Of a stretch of 64,000 nt of DNA, positions 43,461-51,384 are shown in pieces; position 1 is the first letter of the stretch, and every line of letters starts with the position of its first letter. Made by a program: the position numbers and the translations under genes. Under the pieces are notes generated by a model, which saw nothing but the letters and a program-made list of their open reading frames with translations, searched no databases and was not told where the DNA came from. Origin of the DNA: Bog-756 sp963703145 (GTDB lineage: Bacteria; Actinomycetota; Acidimicrobiia; Acidimicrobiales; RAAP-2). Location of the stretch: the NCBI GenBank assembly GCA_963703145.1, contig OY969793.1, positions 372,001 through 436,000 on the forward strand. Reading direction: 5' to 3'.

Positions 43461-45812
43461 TCAGCCCGTTGGCGTCGTGGTGGGCGCAGCCGTGAGGTCG
43501 TACAGCGTCACCCCGTTCACGGTCGTGGCCGTGTAGTGGGATGACACCCAGGTCGAGATCTGGGAGGCGTCCGAGGCCTTACTGGACCCGAGTCCGGCAC
43601 CGAAGCCACCGCCACCGAAACCGCCACCGCTGATGTAGTAGTGGATCCTGCCCTCGGCGACGTACCGCTCGAACTGGGCCAGCGACGGGGTGGGGTCGGT
43701 CCCGTTGAATCCTCCGATGGACATGACCGGGTCGCCGGTGGCGAGCTGATAGCCAGAGGCGGTGTTCGACCCGGTGGTGGCGGCGACCCACGAGTACTTG
43801 GATGCCCCCGCAGCCAGGAGTGCGGTCAGTTGCTTGCCCGGGGTCGACCCGTTGAGCAGACCGCCGGCGGCACCGCCGCCGAACCCGCCTCGGCCGCCCG
43901 CACCCGGCGCGCCAGCGCCAGCGCCAGCACCCGGCGCGCCGGGTGCTGCACCACCGAAGCCACCGGCGCCACGACGTCGGAAGAAGCTCCCGGGGATGTG
44001 CACGCCGTTGTGAAGCTTGGCCCCGTTGGGAAGGGTGAAGCCCGGCGGGAGCGTGATGCCGTTCCGGGAGAACCCTCCCGGGCCGCCGAACCCGCCGGCT
44101 CCTCCCGGGCCACCGAATCCACCGAACCCGCCGCCGCGTACAGCGGGACCGGCGGAGGGAATGGCCCCGCTGTGGGGGGTGGCGGCCGTCTCGAGGGAGT
44201 AGGCGGCCGGGGCGGCGATGATCGAGGCGATCCCGAAGCCGGCCAGGCCGGCGGCCAGGACGCCACGGGCTTTGGGAACCAGCGCGATGCCCACGGCGGC
44301 AACAATGCCGACGGCCAGGATGGCCCAGCGGAGAGCGGGATACCACGTCGGGCTCCAGCCGAGGATGACGAAGGCCCAGGCGATGGTGGCCAGGATCGCC
44401 GCCGACAGGGCCAGGCGGGGGAAGACCTCTCTGCGTCGGCTCCACAGGGTGGAGGCACCCATGCCCACCAGCGCACCGATGGCCGGTGCCAGGGCGACCG
44501 TGTAATAGGGGTGGATGATCCCGTGGGCGAAGCTGATGGTGGCCCCGGTCAACAGCAGCCAACCGCCGAAGATCAAAAAGCCGGCTCGGATCCGGTCGGT
44601 GCGGGGGGCGCGCCTGGTGAGCCACAGGGCGGCCACCAGCCCGATCAGCGACCCGGGGATCAACCAGGAGATCTGGCCACCCATCTCGCTCAGGAACAGC
44701 CGATTCCAACCCACCGGGCCCCACATGCTGGTCCCACCGCGGCCCACGCCACCCCCGACGCTGCCCGTCTCGTTGCCCGTCAGTCGGCCGAAGCCGTTGT
44801 AGCCGAAGATCAGGTTCAACAGGTTGTTGTCGGTCGATCCGCCGACGTAGGGCCGATCGGCGGCTGGGGTCAGTTGCACGGCCGCCACCCACCAGCCCCC
44901 GGCGATGACCAGGGCGACGCCGGAGTAGATGACCTGGAGGATGCGCCGACCCAGCTTGGGCGGGCCGGCCAGGAGGTAGACCAGGGCCAATACCGGCATC
45001 AAGATGATGGCCTGAAGCATCTTGGTGATGAACCCGAAGCCGATCAGCGTGCCGGCGAGCACCAGCCAGCGTGACCGGCCGTTCTCGACGGCCCGGACGG
45101 TGGCGTAGGCCGCCCCGGTCAAGAGCAGTGTCAAGAGGGCGTCGGGGTTGTTGAACCGGAACATCAAGGTGGCCACCGGCGTCAGGGCGACCACCGCCCC
45201 GGCCAGGATCGCCGCCCCGGGTGCGAACCACCGGCGGACGGTGGCGTAGAGCAGGCCCACGGTGGCCACGCCCTCGAGCGCCTGGGGTACGAGGATGCTC
45301 CACGAGTTGACCCCGAAGAGCCGGGCGGAGAGCTCCATCACCCACAACGAGCCCGGCGGCTTGTCCACGGTGATGAAGTTGGAGGCGTCGGACGAGCCGA
45401 AGAAGAACGCCTTCCAACTCTTGGTGCCGGCCTGGACGGCGGCGGCATAGAAGCTGTTGCCCCAGCCCGACCGCCCGAGACCCCACACGTACAAGAACCC
45501 GGTGCCGATCAGTAGTGCAAACAGTGCCGGACGGACCCACACCGGATCATCGGGCTTGCCCCGGACCACTCGGGCCAGGCGGCCCGACGGGGGAGCGGGG
45601 GTGGGCGGCCCGCCGGCTGGACCCTCGTCCGCGGCGTCGTGCGCGACCGGGTGGGGCTCGCCGGCATCCGGGCGCCAGTCGCCTGGCGTCGGAGGTGGGG
45701 GCATCGGCACCGGGGGAGCGGTGGTGGCGGTGCCCAGTCCGGTCGTGGCCAGGCGTGGATCGCCGGCCGGCCCGTCCGAGCCGTAGGGGCCGGGAACGCT
45801 GAGCTCGTTCAT
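43461..45812 (-). CDS. GT39-like (YkcB/ArnT type) polytopic glycosyltransferase
   Basis: 783 residues. After a Pro-rich cytosolic start, about 11 membrane helices follow. The first extracytoplasmic loop carries GNSFYAAAVQAGTKSWKAFFFG and the catalytic-type acidic motif FITVDKPPGSLWVMELSARLFG. The C-terminus is an outer domain with a very Gly-rich linker (FGGFGGPGGAGGFGG, then AGAGAGAPGAGGRGG). Such GT-C enzymes transfer a sugar from a polyprenyl-phosphate donor to an envelope acceptor; YkcB is a presumed mannosyltransferase. It overlaps the GT2-GtrA gene (ATGA), which would supply and flip the donor. It is a close paralogue of the enzyme at 58099. Confidence 0.88.
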   Translation of the reverse strand: MNELSVPGPYGSDGPAGDPRLATTGLGTATTAPPVPMPPPPTPGDWRPDAGEPHPVAHDAADEGPAGGPPTPAPPSGRLARVVRGKPDDPVWVRPALFALLIGTGFLYVWGLGRSGWGNSFYAAAVQAGTKSWKAFFFGSSDASNFITVDKPPGSLWVMELSARLFGVNSWSILVPQALEGVATVGLLYATVRRWFAPGAAILAGAVVALTPVATLMFRFNNPDALLTLLLTGAAYATVRAVENGRSRWLVLAGTLIGFGFITKMLQAIILMPVLALVYLLAGPPKLGRRILQVIYSGVALVIAGGWWVAAVQLTPAADRPYVGGSTDNNLLNLIFGYNGFGRLTGNETGSVGGGVGRGGTSMWGPVGWNRLFLSEMGGQISWLIPGSLIGLVAALWLTRRAPRTDRIRAGFLIFGGWLLLTGATISFAHGIIHPYYTVALAPAIGALVGMGASTLWSRRREVFPRLALSAAILATIAWAFVILGWSPTWYPALRWAILAVGIVAAVGIALVPKARGVLAAGLAGFGIASIIAAPAAYSLETAATPHSGAIPSAGPAVRGGGFGGFGGPGGAGGFGGPGGFSRNGITLPPGFTLPNGAKLHNGVHIPGSFFRRRGAGGFGGAAPGAPGAGAGAGAPGAGGRGGFGGGAAGGLLNGSTPGKQLTALLAAGASKYSWVAATTGSNTASGYQLATGDPVMSIGGFNGTDPTPSLAQFERYVAEGRIHYYISGGGFGGGGFGAGLGSSKASDASQISTWVSSHYTATTVNGVTLYDLTAAPTTTPTG
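43928..43945. repeat. 18-bp perfect palindrome inside the GT-C linker
   Basis: CACCCGGCG-CGCCGGGTG lies in the Gly/Ala linker coding region. Its left part (GCACCCGGCGCGCC) is also a direct repeat of 43900-43913, with three GCCAGC units in between. It looks like a product of low-complexity expansion rather than a binding site. Confidence 0.6.
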
Positions 45813-47242
45813 GAGGACAGCCTTGCCGAGGGAGCGACCCCACCACCACCAGGACCATCGTCGTCGGTGGTGGTGCTGACCGTGGACAGGTGGGTTCCGA
45901 ACTCGGGTCGGAACACCCACGAGCGGAGGATGGCGAACCTGATCACGGCGGCACCGAGATTGGCCACCGTGACTGCACCGAGTTCTGGGGCGAGGGACCG
46001 GAATCCCAGAGCCCGCGTGGCGGCGAGGGCACCCGTCGAAATGCCCAGGCTGACACCGAGCAGGGCCCCAGCGGTCAGGACCCGGTGCCGGCGGTCGAGC
46101 CCCAGCCGTTCCGTGCCCGCCATCCCACGGTGGGCGGCGGTGTTCCCGAGGCTGCACAAGGCGATGGCCATGGCGTTGGCGGCGTAGCTGCCGACGGCGG
46201 GCTCGAGGGCGGCGAACAGGGCGGCATAGGCAGCGGTGCTCACCGCACCGACGCCGGCGAACCGGAGCAGCTCATCGGCAAAGACCTGTTGGCGGACGTC
46301 GGTGGCCCCTCCCGCGACGAGCCGAGGGGCAGGGGAGGCACCCAGGGACAGCGGTGCCCAGTCGGGCCGACCCTCGGCCAGACGGTCGGTCGGATCCGTA
46401 GCCGGCGGAATGCCGGCATCGACATCGTGGCTGTGGCCGGCTCCGGTCCCCGGACGTGGGGGTCGGGCGGGCCGCAGGACGGCTCGCTGCCGGGCGGACG
46501 GGCCGAGCATCCGGACGACCCCCCGGAGGTCACCGAGCGCGGTCTGCACCACGTCGACGCGGGAGTCCGTGTCGTCCACCCAGTCGACCGGGACCTCATG
46601 GATGCGCAGGCCGATCCGCTGGGCGGTGACCAGGATCTCGGTGTCGAAGAACCACTCGTTGTCTTCGACCAGCGGCAGCAGCTCGACTGCCGCGTCCCGC
46701 CGCACGGCCTTGAACCCGCACTGGGCATCGGTGCAGGCGCTCCGGAGGGTGGCGCGGAGCAGCAGGTTGTAGCCGCGGGAGATGAACTCCCGCTGTGTGC
46801 CGCGCACTACGTGGGCGCCGGTGGCCAGACGGGATCCGATGGCCAGGTCGCTATGTCCAGAGAGCAGGGGGGCCACCAGGGGAAGGAGGGCGTCGAGGTC
46901 GGTGGCCAGGTCCACGTCCATGTAGGCCACCACGGCGGCCGTGCTCGCCGCCCACGCCGTGCGCAGAGCCCGACCGCGTCCCTTCTGGGTGAGGTGGATG
47001 GCCCCCACGCCGGGGAGCGTCCCGGCCAGACCCGAGGCGATCTGCCAGGTGTCGTCGGTGCTGGCGTTGTCGGCGATGGTGATCGTCGCCGAGAACGGGA
47101 AGGACGTGTCGAGGTAGGAGCGGAGACGGGTGACGCTGGCGACCAGCTGGTCGGCCTCGTTGTAGACAGGGATCACGATGTCCACGTCTGTCGTCCTTGG
47201 TGCCGCATCGTCCTGGCTTCGGGGCAGTTGGATCACGCTCAT
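45809..47242 (-). CDS. Fused GT2 polyprenyl-phosphate glycosyltransferase and GtrA flippase
   Basis: 477 residues. The N-terminal GT2 domain (about 20-240) has DVDIVIPVYNEADQL, ADNASTDDTW, the metal-binding DxD in AYMDVDLATDLDALL, and DAQCGFKAVRRDAAVELLP, like DPM1/GtrB enzymes that load a sugar onto undecaprenyl phosphate. After a Pro-rich linker, residues 330-450 form a GtrA domain with four helices (FAGVGAVSTAAYAALFAAL...). Fusion of loader and flippase, followed by the overlapping GT-C gene, makes a three-component glycosylation set. ATG 47242 is preferred over 47278, because a PhoP-like box covers the latter. Confidence 0.87.
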   Translation of the reverse strand: MSVIQLPRSQDDAAPRTTDVDIVIPVYNEADQLVASVTRLRSYLDTSFPFSATITIADNASTDDTWQIASGLAGTLPGVGAIHLTQKGRGRALRTAWAASTAAVVAYMDVDLATDLDALLPLVAPLLSGHSDLAIGSRLATGAHVVRGTQREFISRGYNLLLRATLRSACTDAQCGFKAVRRDAAVELLPLVEDNEWFFDTEILVTAQRIGLRIHEVPVDWVDDTDSRVDVVQTALGDLRGVVRMLGPSARQRAVLRPARPPRPGTGAGHSHDVDAGIPPATDPTDRLAEGRPDWAPLSLGASPAPRLVAGGATDVRQQVFADELLRFAGVGAVSTAAYAALFAALEPAVGSYAANAMAIALCSLGNTAAHRGMAGTERLGLDRRHRVLTAGALLGVSLGISTGALAATRALGFRSLAPELGAVTVANLGAAVIRFAILRSWVFRPEFGTHLSTVSTTTDDDGPGGGGVAPSARLSS

Positions 47243-47264
47243 AGGACCCACTGTGGCTGGGCTT

Positions 47265-47293
47265 GTTCCTGGTTCCATGGGAGCCACCTGTGG
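47265..47293 (-). promoter_or_regulatory. PhoP-like box upstream of GT2-GtrA/GT-C
   Basis: On the minus strand CCACAGG (47293-47287), 4 nt, TCCCATG (47282-47276) form an imperfect 7-4-7 direct repeat of the TCACAGC/G half-site, followed directly by GAACCAGGAAC. The last two parts (47265-47285) match the DUF5666-like gene promoter at 19 of 21 positions. Confidence 0.5.
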
Positions 47294-47369
47294 GTTTCTT
47301 GAGAGTCGCCGTCACCCATCGTGACCAGGGGACCTTCTCGGGTGGCCCGCCCCTGGCCGTTCCCGGACA

Positions 47370-48971
47370 TCAGGCGCCCGGGGAATCGGACACGGTCGAG
47401 TCGGACCCGAAGGTCCCGCCGGCGGCGGTGTCACCCAGGTCCGCCAGTTGCGGGTCCTCGGGGGGCGGGGCCGGAGGCAGGTGGACGGTGAAGGTCGTCC
47501 CCTCCCCGATGCGGCCCTGGGCGGACACCGTGCCGCCGTGATTGGCGACGATGGCGCTCACGATCGACAGGCCCAGACCGGCGCCGCCATGGGTCCGTGA
47601 CCGAGAGGGATCCGAGCGGTAGAACCGCTCGAAGATGTGGGCCGCCTCCTCGGGCTCCATGCCGGGCCCGTCGTCCGACACGGTGATCACCGCGCCGGGT
47701 CCTTCGGGCTCCACCGACACCGAGGCCGTGGTGCCCGGCGGGGTGTGGGCGCGCACGTTGCCCAGCAGATTGTCGACGACCTGGCGCAGGCTGGTGGCGT
47801 CCCCCATCACCTCGATGGGAGTCGACGCACGGAAGGTGACCGGCCAGGCCGGGCCGACTGTGGCGGCGGTGTGGACGGCCTCCGCGCACAGCGCCACCAG
47901 GTCCACGGACCGCTGTTCCATCGGCCGCCCCTCGTCGAGGCGGGCCAGCAACAGCAAGTCGGCCACCAGATGCTCCATCCGGCCCGTCTCGTTGCGGATG
48001 CCGCCCATCAGCCGCTCGAGGTCCTCTTTCTGCTCCGAGGCCCCCCGTCCGAACAGCTCGGCGTAGGCCGAGATGGCGGCGATGGGGGTCCGGAGCTCGT
48101 GCGAGGCGTCGGCCACGAACCGGCGGAGGCGGGCCTCGGACGCCCGCAGGCGGCGTTCGGAGGCCAGTCGGGCTCCGAAGGCGGACTCGATGCGGGCCAG
48201 CATCACATTGAGGGTCCGGGCCAGCCGCCCGACTTCGGTCTTGTCGTTCTCCCCGGGGACCCGTTCGGTCAGATTGCCGGCCGCGATCGACTCGGCGGTG
48301 GTTTCCATGTCCCGCAGCGGCCGAAGTCCGACGCGCACCAGCCAGAATCCGCCGATGAGGGCGATGACCACAGCGGCGCCGGTCACCGCCAGCTCGATGA
48401 GCAGCAGCTGGTGGAGTGTGCTGCCGATGTCACCGAGTGGCTGCGCCACGATGAGGATGTCCCCGTTGTGCAGCGTCGATGCCCGGACCCGGAACTCTGG
48501 CCCTCCCCGCTGCACCGACGGTGCGTCGAAGTAGGTCACCTTGCTCCCGTCCGGCGCGGTGGTGAAGCCGGTGATGGTGGTCGGAACCTGAGGCGTGAAC
48601 TTGCCCCCATCGACGAAGGTGGGACAGCTCTGACCGTTGGCCAGGCCGCCCGCCGGCGTCCGGATCTGGATGGCGAAGACCTGGATGGCGTTCGACTGGT
48701 GGTCATCGCTCTCGCCGCCGTTCCCTTGACCCCCGCCGCCAGGGATGGCCGACCCGGGGATGCCCGGGAGGAATCCCGAGGTTCCGGCGCAGTTGAGGGT
48801 GTGCCCGCTGTTGGCGATGCCCTCGTAGATCCCGTGGGTCTGGTCGAGCTGCTGGTCGGTCCGCTGGTCGAGGAACGATTGGAGGGACTTGTAGGTCGCC
48901 ACATCGGCGATGGCCAACGCCGCGAAGGCGATGACACCGATGGCGATCAACAGGCGGGTCCGGAGCGACAT
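47370..48971 (-). CDS. Sensor histidine kinase, PhoR-like
   Basis: 533 residues. Domain order: TM1 (TRLLIAIGVIAFAALAIADV), an extracytoplasmic domain of about 155 residues with a Gly-rich loop and two cysteines (LNCAGTSG, QSCPTF), TM2 (about 189-211), HAMP, the dimerisation/phosphoacceptor helix with His in RRFVADASHELRTPIAAI, and the ATPase domain (VVDNLLGNVRAHTP, DDGPGMEPEEAAHIFERFYR, GGAGLGLSIV). It phosphorylates the response regulator encoded 14 nt upstream. The stimulus is unknown; the layout is as in mycobacterial PhoR/TcrY. The gene for GT2-GtrA follows after 127 nt. Confidence 0.92.
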   Translation of the reverse strand: MSLRTRLLIAIGVIAFAALAIADVATYKSLQSFLDQRTDQQLDQTHGIYEGIANSGHTLNCAGTSGFLPGIPGSAIPGGGGQGNGGESDDHQSNAIQVFAIQIRTPAGGLANGQSCPTFVDGGKFTPQVPTTITGFTTAPDGSKVTYFDAPSVQRGGPEFRVRASTLHNGDILIVAQPLGDIGSTLHQLLLIELAVTGAAVVIALIGGFWLVRVGLRPLRDMETTAESIAAGNLTERVPGENDKTEVGRLARTLNVMLARIESAFGARLASERRLRASEARLRRFVADASHELRTPIAAISAYAELFGRGASEQKEDLERLMGGIRNETGRMEHLVADLLLLARLDEGRPMEQRSVDLVALCAEAVHTAATVGPAWPVTFRASTPIEVMGDATSLRQVVDNLLGNVRAHTPPGTTASVSVEPEGPGAVITVSDDGPGMEPEEAAHIFERFYRSDPSRSRTHGGAGLGLSIVSAIVANHGGTVSAQGRIGEGTTFTVHLPPAPPPEDPQLADLGDTAAGGTFGSDSTVSDSPGA

Positions 48972-48985
48972 CCGGTGTGCGCCGG

Positions 48986-49687
48986 TCAGTCGGCCGCCGG
49001 CTCACGCAGTGCGTAGCCGACCAGCCGGACGGTGTGGATGACCGGCGGACCGGCCGCCTCGAGCTTTTTGCGGAGGTAGCTGACGTAGGTCTCGACGACG
49101 TTGCCGTCGCCCCCGAAGTCGTAGTGCCACACGTGGTCGAGGATCTGGGCCTTGGACAGGACGTGGCGGGGATTGAGGAGAAAGAAGCGCAGCAGGTTGA
49201 ACTCGGTGGCGGTCAGGGAGATGGCTTCGCCGGCCCGGGTCACCTCGTGGGCGCTCTCATCCATCTCGATGTCGGCGAAGCGCAGGATGCCCTCATCCTC
49301 TGGCTCACTGCCGATCCGCCGGAGAATGGCGTGGACACGCGCCACGATCTCGGCCAGTGCGAACGGCTTGGTCACGTAGTCGTCGCCCCCGACGGTGAGG
49401 CCGGCCACCTTGTCCTCGATGGCGTCCCGTGCGGTGAGGAACAGGATCGGGACGCGGATCCCGTCGGCACGCAGGCGACGGGTGACCTCCAGACCGTCGA
49501 GGTCCGGCAGCATCACGTCCAGCACGATCAGGTCGGGCGGGTTCTCCTGCGCGGCGGCCAGGGCCAGCCGACCGTTGACCGCCTCGTCGACCCCGAACCC
49601 CTCGTAGCGCAGCGAGGTGGCCACGGCGTCGACGATCGACGGCTCGTCGTCGACCACGAGGATGCGCTCTTTGCGGCTGGGCTCCAC
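48986..49687 (-). CDS. phoP: OmpR-family response regulator, PhoP-like
   Basis: 233 residues. Receiver domain (about 8-120): acidic pocket DDE, phospho-acceptor Asp in LIVLDVMLPDLDG, Thr in LFLTARD and Lys in DDYVTKPF. DNA-binding winged helix (about 140-230): LTATEFNLLRFFLLNPRHVLS, then LDHVWHYDFGGDGNVVETYVSYLRKKL. The latter stretch is very close to M. tuberculosis PhoP. GTG 49687 has AAGGAG 7 nt upstream. TCACAG-type direct repeats of the PhoP kind lie upstream of this gene and of four other transcription units nearby, consistent with autoregulation and a local regulon. Confidence 0.93.
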   Translation of the reverse strand: MEPSRKERILVVDDEPSIVDAVATSLRYEGFGVDEAVNGRLALAAAQENPPDLIVLDVMLPDLDGLEVTRRLRADGIRVPILFLTARDAIEDKVAGLTVGGDDYVTKPFALAEIVARVHAILRRIGSEPEDEGILRFADIEMDESAHEVTRAGEAISLTATEFNLLRFFLLNPRHVLSKAQILDHVWHYDFGGDGNVVETYVSYLRKKLEAAGPPVIHTVRLVGYALREPAAD

Positions 49688-49826
49688 GTGCTTGCTCCTT
49701 CTTAGCTGGTCCTTACGGCGTTCTTATGGGTGGGGTCTCTACTGGGGTGAGTAGCGCCCGAACCATCGGGATTGGCGGCACTCCCGTCCTCTCCCGTCCA
49801 GCATCGCACCGACGCTTGGTCAGGAG

Positions 49827-49855
49827 GTGTGACCGGGCTGTGAGCCGGCTGTGAA
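49827..49855 (-). promoter_or_regulatory. PhoP-like box: three half-sites, response-regulator promoter
   Basis: On the minus strand TCACAGC (49855-49849), TCACAGC (49844-49838) and TCACACC (49833-49827) lie in tandem with 4 nt between them, an exact 11-bp period. Two 7-bp repeats with a 4-bp gap are the known M. tuberculosis PhoP box. This is the best site in the window and supports autoregulation. Confidence 0.8.
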
Positions 49856-49882
49856 CATTGGGGCGCCCGAGGCCCGAGCGAT

Positions 49883-49900
49883 TCACAGGCAGCTCACAGG
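49883..49900 (+). promoter_or_regulatory. PhoP-like box of the redox operon
   Basis: TCACAGG (49883-49889), CAGC, TCACAGG (49894-49900): a perfect 7-4-7 direct repeat in the opposite direction to the response-regulator site and 28 bp from it. It lies 118 nt before the first gene of the ApbE/ferredoxin operon. The rest of this 330-nt gap (49688-50017) holds no gene that I can see. Confidence 0.75.
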
Positions 49901-50017
49901 CGGGATGGAGGTGGCTCTGGGACAGGGAAGGTCAACTGCAGTCAACAAGGCGCAGCATCGAAGCGCTCGACCGATCCAAAGCGGACCCAGTCCGACCGAG
50001 CAGTGAGAGGAACCATC

Positions 50018-50413
50018 ATGGTGCACCAACCCCGTCACCCCCACTCCGGCCAGTCGGCCGGCTCCGACCCCTCGGTCGGGCGCTCCGCCGGGTTGGCCCG
50101 CGACCGGGCCATGGTCAAGGTCCGCCGCATCACCGCCGCCATCGGGATCGTGGCGGCCACCGGTGCCGCCGGACTCGGTGTGCTGGTGGCCTCGGACACA
50201 GTCGCCCACTCGGCGCCGGCATCGACCGGTTCGACATCGTCGACCACCGGTGGTTCGTCCACCGGCACGACGGCCTCGGGGTCGAGCGGCTCGACATCGT
50301 CGACCACCAGTGGCTCGTCCGCCTCCACTGGGTCCTCGGCGTCGACGGCCACCGCCGCCGCGCCCACCACGACAACGACCACGGCACCCACCACGGTGTC
50401 GGGGCAGTCATGA
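50018..50413 (+). CDS. Membrane-anchored Ser/Thr-rich protein of unknown function
   Basis: 131 residues: a charged cytosolic start, one membrane helix (ITAAIGIVAATGAAGLGVLVAS, about 43-64) and about 65 outward residues made almost only of Ser, Thr, Gly and Ala, ending TTTTTTAPTTVSGQS. There is no FMN-binding motif (SGAT/SGAS), so it does not itself look like the target of the ApbE enzyme that overlaps it (ATGA). The tail is encoded by a 60-bp imperfect tandem repeat and is an obvious candidate for O-glycosylation. GAGAGG precedes ATG 50018. Confidence 0.75.
   Translation: MVHQPRHPHSGQSAGSDPSVGRSAGLARDRAMVKVRRITAAIGIVAATGAAGLGVLVASDTVAHSAPASTGSTSSTTGGSSTGTTASGSSGSTSSTTSGSSASTGSSASTATAAAPTTTTTTAPTTVSGQS
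50221..50340. repeat. 60-bp imperfect tandem duplication in the Ser/Thr tail gene
   Basis: 50221-50280 and 50281-50340 align without gaps; the first 40 bp of each are nearly identical, sharing TTCGACATCGTCGACCACC or its one-base variant. It encodes the repeated STSSTT(G/S)GSS segment. Confidence 0.75.
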
Positions 50414-51384
50414 CCGACACCCTGTTCGACCCCGCGGTCCGCCCCGACGAGACGGCGGTCCGCACGATGGACGCCATCGGTACCACCGCTGCGGTCGCGG
50501 TGACCATGCCCGACCAGGCGGACGAAGCGCTGGCGCTGCTGGCTGAGGACCTCTGTGCCATCGACGACGCCTGCAGCCGGTTTCGACCCGACTCCGAATT
50601 GCGCCGCCTGGAGCGGTTGGGCGGGGGTCGGCCGACGACGGTGAGCCCTCTCCTCTACGACGCCCTCGAGGTGGCCTGTGCGGTGGCGGCGGACACCGCC
50701 GGAATCGTCGATCCCACCATCGGTTCGGCGCTGGTCGAGTTGGGATACGACCGTGACTTCGGCGACATCACCGCGATCGAGACCACTCCTGAGCGGGAGG
50801 GGCACCCCGCGCCGGGCTGGTGGCGGATCCACTTGGACCCCCGCCAACACAGCGTGGCCATCCCCACAGGAGTCCACGTCGACCTCGGCTCCTCGGCCAA
50901 GGCGTTCGTGGCCGATCGGTCGGCGCGCCGTATTGCCGAGACAATCGGCTGTGGCGTGTTGGTGAACCTGGGGGGCGACATCGCCGTCGCCGGGCCTGGC
51001 CCGGCCGGTGGGTGGGCGGTGGGCATCGCCGCCGAGTGCCGGACCGCTCCCGAGGCCGTGGACCAGGTGGTCGCCATCCGGTCGGGTGGGCTGGCCAGCT
51101 CGGGTACCACCTCCCGCTCGTGGATACGAAACGGCCGCCGCGTCCATCACATCATCGACCCCTGGACCGGAGAGCCGGCTCGCGCTGTGTGGGCGCTGGT
51201 GTCCACTACGGCCGGTACCTGCGTCGAGGCCAACGCCTGGAGCACTGCCGCGGTGGTGTGGGGCGAGGATGCGGTGGGCAATCTCGCCGCAGTGGGCATC
51301 GACGCCCGCCTCGTCCGCCAGGACGGGACCGTCGTGACCGTGGGGCAGTGGCCCGATGGTCCCCGCCGAACCGAGGTGCGGTGA
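50410..51384 (+). CDS. apbE: FAD:protein FMN transferase, ApbE family
   Basis: 324 residues. Family motifs: TMDAIGTTAAV at the start, CSRFRPDSELRRL, GIVDPTIGSALVELGYD, HVDLGSSAKAFVADRSA, LVNLGGDIAVAGP and RVHHIIDPWTGEPA, then VEANAWSTAAVVWG in the metal-binding region (Asn in place of Asp, as in actinobacterial members I recall). The enzyme moves FMN from FAD to a Thr or Ser of an extracytoplasmic redox protein. No signal peptide is visible, so it may act in the cytosol or be kept near the membrane by partners. It overlaps the genes on both sides (ATGA, TGATG), so it is part of a tight operon. Confidence 0.93.
   Translation: MTDTLFDPAVRPDETAVRTMDAIGTTAAVAVTMPDQADEALALLAEDLCAIDDACSRFRPDSELRRLERLGGGRPTTVSPLLYDALEVACAVAADTAGIVDPTIGSALVELGYDRDFGDITAIETTPEREGHPAPGWWRIHLDPRQHSVAIPTGVHVDLGSSAKAFVADRSARRIAETIGCGVLVNLGGDIAVAGPGPAGGWAVGIAAECRTAPEAVDQVVAIRSGGLASSGTTSRSWIRNGRRVHHIIDPWTGEPARAVWALVSTTAGTCVEANAWSTAAVVWGEDAVGNLAAVGIDARLVRQDGTVVTVGQWPDGPRRTEVR

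Noticed and set aside
43880..43960. Palindromic GC-rich repeats as an attachment site or mobile-element end
   Set aside because: They lie within the coding region of a Gly/Ala linker and no integrase, transposase or target duplication is near.
47242..47287. ATG 47278 or 47287 as the start of the GT2-GtrA gene
   Set aside because: A PhoP-like box and the shared 21-bp promoter element cover this region, and the GT2 fold begins after 47242.
50018..50413. First gene of the redox operon as an FMN-binding flavoprotein
   Set aside because: No SGAT/SGAS acceptor motif and no folded domain after the Ser/Thr-rich stretch.
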